Shown one piece after another: positions 1 through 7,050 of a stretch of 35,827 nt of DNA. Each line of letters opens with the position of its first letter. The first letter of the stretch is position 1. The notes below the pieces were generated by a model that was not told where the DNA came from, did no database searches, and saw nothing but the letters and a program-made list of their open reading frames with translations. The stretch covers positions 1 through 35,827 of the forward strand of contig JAISDJ010000040.1 of NCBI GenBank assembly GCA_031264865.1, read 5' to 3'. Position numbers and translations under genes: made by a program. The DNA is from Tannerellaceae bacterium (lineage in GTDB: Bacteria > Bacteroidota > Bacteroidia > Bacteroidales > Tannerellaceae).

Positions 1-151
1 CTTTTTTAGGGGTTTCGGGTTGGGGAGCCGGATTGGATTTCGGTTCCCTGACCGGCTTCGGCGACATGGAAACGACAAGCGGCGCGTCATCGTAATCATC
101 CGACAAACCCAACTGCAAACCGGAATGTAGTGTTTGAACACATCCAGACCG
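1..151 (-). CDS. possible partial ORF downstream of the HTH gene
   Basis: After the TAA of the helix-turn-helix gene, the same minus-strand frame stays open to the window edge. Its translation is rich in Pro, Lys and Ser, with an acidic patch (SDDYDD) followed by a Pro/Lys-rich linker ending PQPETPKK. No convincing start codon is visible: the only in-frame ATG is at 67-65, and TTG codons lie further upstream. It could be the N-terminal part of the next gene of a mobile element, or a coincidentally open frame. I do not recognise a family. Confidence 0.25.
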
Positions 152-514
152 TTATTTGTCCTTCTTAATATTTCGTCTCTGTTCAACATGAAGTTGGTGA
201 TTTTTAATTAAATCCTGTAAATGTTCATCGCTCCGGCGGATGATGTTGTTTTGCAGCAGGCGTTGAAGCTCGCTGATCCGGTAGAAATTTTTCCCGCGTA
301 TCCGCGAAAAATTAATGGAGCCCTCCGTACGCAACCGTTGGAGGGTACGCGAACTGATTTTGAGGAAAGTGCAGATTTCGTAACTGTCCACCCAGCCGTC
401 TTCTTCGGGCGGTTCCTCCGTCTTTGCCTGAATGGCGATTACAAGTTTGGCAATCGTATTGATTTTTGCCATTAATTCCTTGAATGACTGCGAATCTATT
501 GTTATAACTTCCAT
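152..514 (-). CDS. small helix-turn-helix (HTH_17/excisionase-like) DNA-binding protein
   Basis: This 120-residue protein has an N-terminal helical segment (about 1-35), a Glu/Pro-rich linker (EEPPEEDG) and a winged helix-turn-helix of the HTH_17/MerR-like kind at about 41-90. Typical features are the WVDSYEICTFLKISSRTLQR helix pair and the RIRGKNFYRISEL wing. The tail is basic and Lys-rich. Proteins of this size and layout are common on Bacteroidetes conjugative and mobilizable elements, where they sit near integrase or mobilization genes and act as excision or regulatory factors. That role is inferred, because no integrase is inside the window. The ATG at 514 has no clear Shine-Dalgarno sequence. 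The long AT-rich leader with inverted repeats upstream fits a mobile-element boundary. Confidence 0.75.
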   Translation of the reverse strand: MEVITIDSQSFKELMAKINTIAKLVIAIQAKTEEPPEEDGWVDSYEICTFLKISSRTLQRLRTEGSINFSRIRGKNFYRISELQRLLQNNIIRRSDEHLQDLIKNHQLHVEQRRNIKKDK

Positions 515-862
515 AACAAAAAATTTTGCAAAGTTCGCCCGCCGGAAAAGGATAAAAATATAAGTGATGTTTTTTGAGGCGTACTTTTAACATTCCGGCA
601 TAACCGGAAAGAAAATAATAGTTTGATAAACAGGTATTTGAAGAATTGAAAAAAACATGAAAACGACGAAAATCAGGCAAAAAAAGCATCATATTTTTTT
701 ACGGGCATAAATAACTGAAAGTAAGGATAATATAAATTTCAATCGCGAAAAACACATGAAAAACGGACAAAAAAGGGGCAATTTCGATGTAAAACGGATA
801 ATACCGGAAGAAAAAAAATTTTGGAGGGAGACGGCGGGGAGGGAGTGAACAGGTCAAACTGT
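515..862. other. AT-rich non-coding leader upstream of the HTH gene
   Basis: No credible gene is present; the open frames here have low-complexity Phe/Tyr-rich translations. It holds a short inverted repeat, TTCCGG-CATAA-CCGGAA (593-609), that could be an operator for the adjacent HTH protein. Two loosely similar A-rich stretches, around 653-690 and 748-781, each contain CATGAAAA followed by GAC/GGAC and an A-run. No good TAnnTTTG promoter for the minus-strand HTH gene was found; the nearest is GAACTTTG just upstream of its start. Confidence 0.4.
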
Positions 863-912
863 AGTGCAAGGTGCAAGCATATATGTATATATATAGGCTT
901 GCACCTTGCACT
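863..912. repeat. perfect 16-bp inverted repeat with AT-only-like spacer
   Basis: The left arm AGTGCAAGGTGCAAGC (863-878) and right arm GCTTGCACCTTGCACT (897-912) are perfect reverse complements. They are separated by an 18-nt spacer that is almost pure alternating AT. Each arm itself holds a direct near-repeat (GTGCAAG GTGCAAG). There is no T-tract after either arm, so it does not look like an ordinary terminator. It lies between the HTH gene and the chromosomal repeat zone, so a protein-binding, recombination or attachment role is possible but unproven. Confidence 0.8.
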
Positions 913-940
913 TACGCAAATGATTATTTATCAAAAAGTT

Positions 941-969
941 TTGTTTTTCAAAAAAATGCCGTATCTTTG
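941..969 (+). promoter_or_regulatory. Bacteroidetes-type promoter without a following gene
   Basis: TTG at 941-943, an 18-bp gap and TATCTTTG at 962-969 match the Bacteroidetes primary sigma consensus (TTTG, about 19 bp, TAnnTTTG). Downstream there is only a 22-codon ORF and a repeat zone, so the gene it once drove may be lost, or it drives a small RNA. Confidence 0.5.
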
Positions 970-981
970 CTCTTGAGTTTT

Positions 982-1050
982 ATGCAGACAAAGGGTAGTC
1001 AGAAGCGGCCAAACAGGTATTCAAAATTCGCTCTAATTCGTACCCCATAA
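982..1050 (+). pseudogene. 22-codon ORF, possible truncated gene start
   Basis: An ATG 13 nt after the TATCTTTG box opens a 22-codon frame starting MQTKGSQKRPNRYSKF, which is very basic, and ends at TAA 1048-1050. Its position relative to the promoter is what one expects of a real gene start, so it may be the stub of a gene cut off at the element or repeat boundary. It is too short to assign and could be chance. Confidence 0.2.
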
Positions 1051-1105
1051 AACAAAAATAATAGCTTATCTTTCTGTTTTACAAGAAATTCCAAAATTTA
1101 AAATA

Positions 1106-1372
1106 AGCCCCGTCAGGGCATAATACAAATACATTCATTATTACACCCTTCCAGGGTTAGGGATTGGGGTGGGACGGATTATGGGCAATAGGATTGAAAT
1201 CCTATCCTAAGCTATTCGTTCCTTGCAGGAACAGGCTACGTATCAACTCAGAGCGTTGTTGTTTTCCCGCAGGGAATAAATATCTAAGAATAGGGTTTCA
1301 ACCCTATTTAATGAACGTATCTTCCCCAATCCATAGCCCTTTCTGGGCGTAATACAAATACATTCATTATTT
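1106..1372. repeat. REP-like intergenic repeat cluster with two matching end modules
   Basis: Two copies of one module (GCCC, 5-nt loop, GGGC, then a TAATACAAATACATTCATT block) lie at 1107-1142 and 1336-1371, sharing 22 identical bases after the small hairpin. Between them is a string of short perfect palindromes: CCCT-TCC-AGGG (1146-1156), ATAGGATT-GA-AATCCTAT (1188-1205), GTTCCT-TGC-AGGAAC (1218-1232), TTCCC-GCA-GGGAA (1264-1276) and AATAGGGTT-TC-AACCCTATT (1289-1308). No protein-coding content is convincing. The pattern fits a REP/BIME-like non-autonomous repeat of the type mobilised by IS200-like (RAYT) transposases; that link is inference. Confidence 0.7.
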
Positions 1373-1393
1373 CATTGCGATGTCTTTAGGAAA

Positions 1394-1459
1394 CCATTGT
1401 GATCCTTTTATAAAACCATCACAATCCTTTTATAAAACCATTGTGATGGTTTTATAAAG
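1394..1459. repeat. three 22-bp tandem units with an alternating-orientation 8-mer
   Basis: The units are at 1394-1415, 1416-1437 and 1438-1459. Each is CC + 8-mer + CC (GG in the third) + TTTTATAAAA (final A to G in the third). The 8-mer reads ATTGTGAT, then ATCACAAT, then ATTGTGAT, so it is inverted in the middle unit while its flanks stay in direct orientation. No coding frame or promoter is associated with it. Confidence 0.85.
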
Positions 1460-1503
1460 ACTATATGATGATTCTCCTTACTATGCAATACTCCAGGCAA
1501 ACA

Positions 1504-1536
1504 AAAGCCCCCTCCGGTTTATCCGGAGAGGGCTTT
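1504..1536 (-). terminator. intrinsic terminator of the S-layer-like gene
   Basis: AAAGCCCCCTCCGG (1504-1517), loop TTTAT, and CCGGAGAGGGCTTT (1523-1536) form a 14-bp stem with one mismatch. On the minus strand the stem is followed by a T-rich stretch (CTTTTGTTT). It lies 40 nt beyond the stop of the leftward large surface-protein gene. It can also fold on the plus strand. Confidence 0.85.
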
Positions 1537-1575
1537 ATTATTATAGCTCGGTTATAAATGCTATTCAGGTATCAT

Positions 1576-4500
1576 TTACTTAACGATAGCCTTAACAGCA
1601 GCTTCACCTTCTACAGCAACTACTACGATACCCTTAGGTAATGGAAGTGTTACATTGCTGGAAGAGATGGTTTGGCTGGTAACCGTTTGTCCTAAGATAT
1701 TGCTGATAGCAACTTTCTTGCCATTGGCATTCAGGATAGTAACAGCGCCTGTTTCACCGATAACTTGTACGGAAGAAACAGCAGGTGTATTTTCGTTGCC
1801 TACTACTTTCTTTTCGTCTTCGACACCTTCAACAACGTTGAAGATTTCAGCACCGTTTTGTTGTGCTTCAACAATGTCGACCGCTTGGCTAACTACAGGA
1901 ACATTATTCTGAATCTTAATCCATCTACCAAGTTGTGGACCCATTTCTTCTGTAGGCTGGCCATAAGCGCCTTCATTGTTTCTTGATTCAATTAAGAAAG
2001 CTCTTGATTGTGCATTCTTAGGATCGCTTGTACCTTCCGGATCAATCAAACGGAACTGGAATACCATACTCTTACCATTGTAAGCATCGGTATAAGCATC
2101 GTTTGCTCCCCAAGAAGGATTACCATTTCTGTTCCATCTTGGTTTGTAGTGAGTGTTAGCTCCTAAATAATGTTTGTCGGCACGATGTACTCCTGTTAAT
2201 AAATAAGCAGAGTCGATGTCGTTCATATCTGGATTATTGCGTAATACATAGAATGTGTCACCCATATGTACACCGTCTACAAATGCTAAACGAGTTGTAT
2301 ATTCTGCACCATATGCGAATTTACCAACATAGTCTGCTTTTCTCGGATCGTTGTTATCAGTATCAAAGCGGCCAATTGAATCCTGAGCATTGAACACATA
2401 GAATGCTCTGGTGAATGAAGGTCTCAGGATTGTGTCGATCTTACTGGTTGTAGATTCAAGTACTTTACCTGTTGAATCCCAAACAGAGTCTTTCCTGATC
2501 TTAAAGATCGTATCGCCTGTTATAATGTGAGGACGTACAGCCAACATATACTGAGGTTTCGGAGTGTATTCTCTTGAGTCGGCTGCACTTGCTCCGCTTG
2601 ATTTTCTCTTCACAAATGCGGTATCAACATAGAGTGTATAGCTCAAGCGACCGTCTACTTCTTTATACTGATTGATGTTATACAATCCTAAGAAGCTGAT
2701 ATTTGCTTTACCCCAAGCCGTAAGATCATCACGGTAGTCGTTTGTTCCGGGTTTGTTTGGATCCGGGCTTCCTGTACCTCTTGGAGAGTTTTCAAACAAG
2801 AATTCATTTTCCCAGTTGTTCTGTTTCGTGAATCTCAACCATTGAGGAGCATTATCAGTTGTACCGAAGATTTCTTTTACTTCACGGCTACCATAGGTTT
2901 CACCGTCGAATCTTCTGTATAATGGTTCTGTCCATTGAAGGATAGCAAATGCTGATGTTCTGGTTTCTTTCTGAACTTGTTCGTAAGCCCACAAACTGTT
3001 GTCGTCGATACCTACTTTAATAACGTCTTTTCTACTAAGAGGTGAGTTAGAATATCCAAATGAACCGGTATCAACCAATGCATAATAATTCACGCCGTCT
3101 TTGGTATTGTTAGTTTTCAGCAAGAATACAGCTGTATCTTCGGCTGCAACGTCTTTACCAACAACATATCTGTGTTCTGCTTTGTTTAACAGAAGCGTCT
3201 TACCTGAGTTAGTCAGTCTGGAAGCATCTTTTACACGAATTATGTATGATTTCTTCACCAACTTGGCTAAATCGGGGATTTTATCTGTCCAGTAACCATA
3301 GCGAGTCTCGTTTGTACTGCCGTTGGCTTTACTGAAAGGAACAATTTCAAACTGAGTTCTGGATTTTGCTACATATAAAGATGTATCCGTACCAATCTTA
3401 GCTACATCTAAGAATTGTGAAGCATCAAATGCGTGCAGATAGTTAAATACATAGGTATTAAATCTGGCATCTTCCTGAGTAATATTCTTGTATCCTAAAT
3501 ATTGATCTTTCTTTTGTTTAAGAGGAACTTCATGGAAGTACTCATTTGTAGCTTTTACATCACCGCCAAATAGTGTAGCAAATTCATTTTCTCTTAATTG
3601 CAAAGACAAATGTTGGATTGTTTTTCCACCAGGTCCACCAGGCAGACTTTGATAGAACTCACGGTTTGTAATTCTGATAGGAGATGTTTCAAGATTCGTA
3701 TTTCTTGTTTTTTCTACTACCCACTGATAAGCCGGGATTTCATTAGGATCAACATTTTCGGCTAATTTCACCCATGTAGGAGCAAGATTACTTCCTTGAA
3801 CTGTATCTGTATAGATAGGAACAATTAAATAGTATCCTCTGGAGTCGGTAATTGTATATAAGTTTTCACGAATAGAAGTTAAATCAATAACCGGAGCTTC
3901 GCAACCTTTCAGACCAAATGCAATACGGGTAGAAACTTCTTTTGTACCAATCGTAAGAAGACTTACTTGACCGGAAACCAAGTCTTGCAGTTTAACATGA
4001 AGCGAATCTTTTCCGAAAGAAGATCCTCCAAATTGTGTATTCCATCTAGTTTTATGATACTGATACCAATTACCGGCATATGATTCATAAGGGGAAATTG
4101 CTTGCATCACATCAATTGCTAAACTATCGTTCATTACATTATATCTCGCTTGGAAATAATATTGTTTTTCGATAGCTGCTTGTTGAACAGTGGCAAGAAC
4201 CCCAGTATCAGGGAGATTTCCATAAGCAAATTTCAAGAATTTTACACCAAAATCACCGGTATAAGCAGTGTCTACGCGTAGATATGTAGAGTCACCTGTA
4301 CTTGTTTTTTTGAAAAATTTCAACCAAGGACCAGGACCGTCAGCAGTAGCATCGAAACGGTCGGGATGAACACTTATAGCCTTAATAGCGTCTTGGAATT
4401 CGCTCGGAATACTTGGAGCTGGGTGAAATTGCAAACCAATGAAACCTTCTTTCTGAGTATTAATAACAGTGTTGAATTCGTCAGCAGTAAGTATTTTTTC

Positions 4501-5157
4501 TGCTGGTTTATATACAGTAAAGAAGATTACACTGTCCTGACCAGTACCACCCCACTCAAATTTTGTCTTTGCAGGGAAAGATTGAACACCTACTACAGGG
4601 CTCCCATCGGTATTTTCTCTCAAGACAAATGTTAATACTTCATCATCTGTACCAGAATACAAAACGAGAGGTCTTTGCTCTTCTAATGATGTTGCTTTAT
4701 ATGTGCGAGAGAAATCCCATCTTGTAAGATTACCATTCATAACATTGATAGAATCGGATGCCGTATTACTACTCGGTAATTTCAAATCCAAATCATCAAC
4801 AGAAACAGCTAAAATACCGCCACCGCCTTCTCCACCTTTATTAGTAAAGGTATAAGTCGGGCCTAAGCCTTGATCTTCTCTGTCTGTTACGCTAATACAC
4901 CATAGAGAGTTGCCTAACTTAGCTTCATTGTCTAGCGTAGCTCTAATATACCCTTCATTGTCAACTTGTAGGTAGTAGAAACTCCCTACAGTCGAAGTAG
5001 TTTCCCCAACAAGATGATAGAGGTTCTTTGCCTGTCTTTCAGCGGTAAGTGGATCTTGTTCTTTGGCATTAGCCGGCGATATTTGAGCGCTGACAGTCCC
5101 AAACGATGCCACCAGCATTAAGGCGCCGGCAATCAAAGTAAAAAACTTTTTGTTCAT
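1576..5157 (-). CDS. large secreted DUF6383-type, S-layer-like surface protein
   Basis: This 1193-residue protein has a clear signal peptide (MNKKFFTLIAGALML, cleavage after VSAQ near residue 25). A long beta-rich body follows, then a C-terminal domain of about 75 residues (VTILNANGKKV..., LPLPKGIVVV, VKAIVK) that I recognise as DUF6383 and that resembles a type IX secretion sorting domain. I count only two Cys residues. At least 15 D-(S/T)-(A/I/L/V/T) triplets occur, the Bacteroidetes protein O-glycosylation motif. Size, signal, tail and motif density recall Tannerella S-layer proteins and abundant Parabacteroides surface proteins, so an S-layer or major surface glycoprotein is the best guess (inference). 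It is a single gene with its own strong promoter, a leader of roughly 145 nt and a terminator, consistent with high expression. No enzymatic motif was seen. Confidence 0.8.
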   Translation of the reverse strand: MNKKFFTLIAGALMLVASFGTVSAQISPANAKEQDPLTAERQAKNLYHLVGETTSTVGSFYYLQVDNEGYIRATLDNEAKLGNSLWCISVTDREDQGLGPTYTFTNKGGEGGGGILAVSVDDLDLKLPSSNTASDSINVMNGNLTRWDFSRTYKATSLEEQRPLVLYSGTDDEVLTFVLRENTDGSPVVGVQSFPAKTKFEWGGTGQDSVIFFTVYKPAEKILTADEFNTVINTQKEGFIGLQFHPAPSIPSEFQDAIKAISVHPDRFDATADGPGPWLKFFKKTSTGDSTYLRVDTAYTGDFGVKFLKFAYGNLPDTGVLATVQQAAIEKQYYFQARYNVMNDSLAIDVMQAISPYESYAGNWYQYHKTRWNTQFGGSSFGKDSLHVKLQDLVSGQVSLLTIGTKEVSTRIAFGLKGCEAPVIDLTSIRENLYTITDSRGYYLIVPIYTDTVQGSNLAPTWVKLAENVDPNEIPAYQWVVEKTRNTNLETSPIRITNREFYQSLPGGPGGKTIQHLSLQLRENEFATLFGGDVKATNEYFHEVPLKQKKDQYLGYKNITQEDARFNTYVFNYLHAFDASQFLDVAKIGTDTSLYVAKSRTQFEIVPFSKANGSTNETRYGYWTDKIPDLAKLVKKSYIIRVKDASRLTNSGKTLLLNKAEHRYVVGKDVAAEDTAVFLLKTNNTKDGVNYYALVDTGSFGYSNSPLSRKDVIKVGIDDNSLWAYEQVQKETRTSAFAILQWTEPLYRRFDGETYGSREVKEIFGTTDNAPQWLRFTKQNNWENEFLFENSPRGTGSPDPNKPGTNDYRDDLTAWGKANISFLGLYNINQYKEVDGRLSYTLYVDTAFVKRKSSGASAADSREYTPKPQYMLAVRPHIITGDTIFKIRKDSVWDSTGKVLESTTSKIDTILRPSFTRAFYVFNAQDSIGRFDTDNNDPRKADYVGKFAYGAEYTTRLAFVDGVHMGDTFYVLRNNPDMNDIDSAYLLTGVHRADKHYLGANTHYKPRWNRNGNPSWGANDAYTDAYNGKSMVFQFRLIDPEGTSDPKNAQSRAFLIESRNNEGAYGQPTEEMGPQLGRWIKIQNNVPVVSQAVDIVEAQQNGAEIFNVVEGVEDEKKVVGNENTPAVSSVQVIGETGAVTILNANGKKVAISNILGQTVTSQTISSSNVTLPLPKGIVVVAVEGEAAVKAIVK

Positions 5158-5309
5158 AATTTAAAAATTTAATATTAATACTAAAAGTAAAAATTGAGAT
5201 TTCCTTTTTTATACATTATTTGCTTGTTACTGTTATCTTTATTTCAAGCACACGAACGTTCTTTTTGTTAGTGTGTGGATAAAAAATAAATGAACATTTT
5301 TTCACTCAG

Positions 5310-5339
5310 CAAAGGTATGTATTAGTTTCAGATACGCAA
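5310..5339 (-). promoter_or_regulatory. promoter of the S-layer-like gene
   Basis: On the minus strand TTG (5339-5337), a 19-bp spacer and TACCTTTG (5317-5310) match the Bacteroidetes consensus exactly. The start codon is at 5157, so the transcript would have an untranslated leader of about 145 nt, AT-rich and including an AACGTT palindrome near 5250-5260. The rest of the gap (5340-5632) holds no credible gene. Confidence 0.75.
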
Positions 5340-5502
5340 TTATTTTAAATATTTTTTTAGCCGATCTATCGCCTTTCTTATCAATCAAATACTAATTCTT
5401 GTACAAAACCTCTCTTTTGTATGACAAACTTGTTTTCCCGCAATCGAGGGGATAAAATATATATTCTTAATAAGCCAGCATATATGTGTTTTATGGGGGC
5501 TG

Positions 5503-5534
5503 TTTGCCCGTTTCAGAAATAGTTCGTAGATTTG
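5503..5534 (+). promoter_or_regulatory. candidate promoter for rnhA and the kinase gene
   Basis: TTG (5503-5505, within TTTG), a 21-bp spacer and TAGATTTG (5527-5534) lie about 100 nt upstream of the RNase H start. Spacing is at the long end of the usual range. A second TATTTTTA-like box near 5604-5611 is a weaker alternative. Confidence 0.4.
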
Positions 5535-5632
5535 AGCCTGAAGTCTATGACAATCAAAGAACCATCCCGACCAAAAGTTCAGGATAACCAAACGGGGAGT
5601 CGTATTTTTAGCACTGTTAAAGAAGTAGGAGA

Positions 5633-6268
5633 ATGGCGAAAGGTAAGTTTTATGTGGTTTGGAAGGGCTTGAACCCTGGCGTTTATGATAATTGGGAAGA
5701 TTGTAAAAGGCAGGTTGAAGGGCAGGAAGGTGCAAGGTATAAATCGTTTGCTTCCCGGCAGGAGGCTGTCGATGCCTTGGAGCAAGGATATCCTTTTCAC
5801 TCGAAGCAAACCGGTTCATACAAAGCTTCCTCTCATGAATTTAAAAAAACGTCTGCCGGATCACCTGATCCGGAGAGTATAGCTGTTGATGCTGCTTGCA
5901 GTGGTAATCCGGGTGATATGGAATACCGGGGTGTGTATGTCCGTACCGGTCAGGAAATCTTTCATATAGGCCCGTTAAAGCAGGGAACGAATAATGTAGG
6001 TGAATTTCTCGCTCTTGTACATGGATTAGCCTTGTTGAAAAAAACGAACAGTAATCTCCCCATTTATACGGATAGTGTAAATGCCATGAAATGGGTGAAA
6101 AATAAGAAAAGCAAAACATTATTAGAGCGTATGCCTGTGAATGAGCCTATCTTCAATTTAATAGAACGCGCGGAAAAATGGCTTCAGGAAAACACCTATA
6201 CTACATCTATCATCAAATGGGAAACTTCCGAATGGGGAGAGATACCGGCAGACTTCGGGAGAAAATGA
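5633..6268 (+). CDS. rnhA: ribonuclease HI with N-terminal viroplasmin/hybrid-binding domain
   Basis: A 211-residue enzyme that hydrolyses the RNA strand of RNA:DNA hybrids. Residues 3-52 form the viroplasmin-like hybrid-binding domain (FYVVWKGLNPGVYDNWEDCK, then YKSFASRQEAVDAL), as in eukaryotic RNase H1. Residues about 82-210 are the type 1 RNase H fold. The four metal-binding acids are visible: D86 in DAACSGNPG, E124 in NNVGEFLAL, D147 in YTDSVNAM and D207 in PADFGRK. The domains are joined by a Ser/Lys-rich linker. The ATG at 5633 follows a purine-rich AGTAGGAGA. The stop overlaps the start of the kinase gene (ATGA), so the two are probably co-transcribed. That pairing reads as operon packing and not as a shared pathway. 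Confidence 0.93.
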   Translation: MAKGKFYVVWKGLNPGVYDNWEDCKRQVEGQEGARYKSFASRQEAVDALEQGYPFHSKQTGSYKASSHEFKKTSAGSPDPESIAVDAACSGNPGDMEYRGVYVRTGQEIFHIGPLKQGTNNVGEFLALVHGLALLKKTNSNLPIYTDSVNAMKWVKNKKSKTLLERMPVNEPIFNLIERAEKWLQENTYTTSIIKWETSEWGEIPADFGRK

Positions 6269-7029
6269 AAATAGAGCCTAAAATAGTTCTGAATCCGCAG
6301 CAAAAGGTGTTTGAATCCTTTGTACGTTCCCTACCGGACACATTTGACAAGGGTGGACGTACCATCTACAAACAACGGAACGAAATTAAAGTGTTCGAGA
6401 TCGGTGGCATTGCAGTCAACGTAAAGCGCTATCGGAAGCCTCATCTCTTGAATCGTGTGGCATACACCTTCTTTCGTTCCTCCAAGGCTGAACGTTCTTA
6501 TCGCTACGCCTTCCGGCTACGGGAAATGGGTATCGACACTCCGGAGCCGTTCGCCTATATCCTGATTAAAAAAAACGGATTACTCCATATATCCTACTAT
6601 GTCTGCCGCCAGGTACCGTATGAACATACGATGTACGAATTTGGCCGTGGAGGCATTGCCGGGCGCGAATCCATTTTACAGGCTTTTGCTGTGTACACGG
6701 CTCGCTTGCACGAAGCCGGCGTCTATCACCGCGACTATTCGCCGGGGAATATTCTGTTCCATCAGGAGGGAGAGGATGTTCGGTTTTGCCTGGTGGACAT
6801 CAACCGGATGCGCTTCGGACCGGTATCTGTCAAGCAAGGTTGCGCTGCGTTCGCCCGTTTGTGGGGACCGGAGTCGATGTTCCGGCTGCTGGCGGAACGC
6901 TATGCAAAGGAACGCGGAGAGGATGTTGGATATTGTGTTCGCTGGACGCTGTATTACCGCCGCCGTTTCTGGAATGCCTCCCTGCGCCGGGGCGACCTTC
7001 CCTTCGACTGGGATATCTCGCCCGCTTGA
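6265..7029 (+). CDS. lipopolysaccharide-kinase-like (Kdo/WaaP, InaA family) protein
   Basis: The start chosen is the ATG at 6265, which overlaps the rnhA stop in an ATGA; the same frame is open further upstream only inside rnhA. The product is 254 residues. It has protein-kinase-like motifs: a candidate ATP-binding Lys at K54 (AVNVKRYRK), the catalytic loop HRDYSPGN at 155-162 (D157, N162) and DIN in place of DFG at D178. Family members phosphorylate sugars of the LPS inner core (Kdo/WaaP group) at the inner membrane. The convergent neighbours are glycosyltransferases, which supports a role in LPS or surface-glycan assembly. The substrate cannot be read from sequence. The 3' half is distinctly GC-richer than the genes beside it. 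Confidence 0.82.
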   Translation: MKIEPKIVLNPQQKVFESFVRSLPDTFDKGGRTIYKQRNEIKVFEIGGIAVNVKRYRKPHLLNRVAYTFFRSSKAERSYRYAFRLREMGIDTPEPFAYILIKKNGLLHISYYVCRQVPYEHTMYEFGRGGIAGRESILQAFAVYTARLHEAGVYHRDYSPGNILFHQEGEDVRFCLVDINRMRFGPVSVKQGCAAFARLWGPESMFRLLAERYAKERGEDVGYCVRWTLYYRRRFWNASLRRGDLPFDWDISPA

Positions 7030-7050
7030 CGACCGGATACGGAGCGTCGG

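Noticed and set aside
1164-1352. 62-codon plus-strand frame in the repeat zone
   Set aside because: It is built from the palindromic repeats, has no promoter or ribosome binding site, and has no recognisable protein features.
1394-1459. CRISPR array
   Set aside because: There are only three units with no spacers between them, and no cas genes are present.
5385-5819. 144-codon minus-strand frame upstream of rnhA
   Set aside because: It overlaps the promoter and the 5' part of rnhA in antisense, and its composition is unlike a protein. RNase HI has clear catalytic residues.
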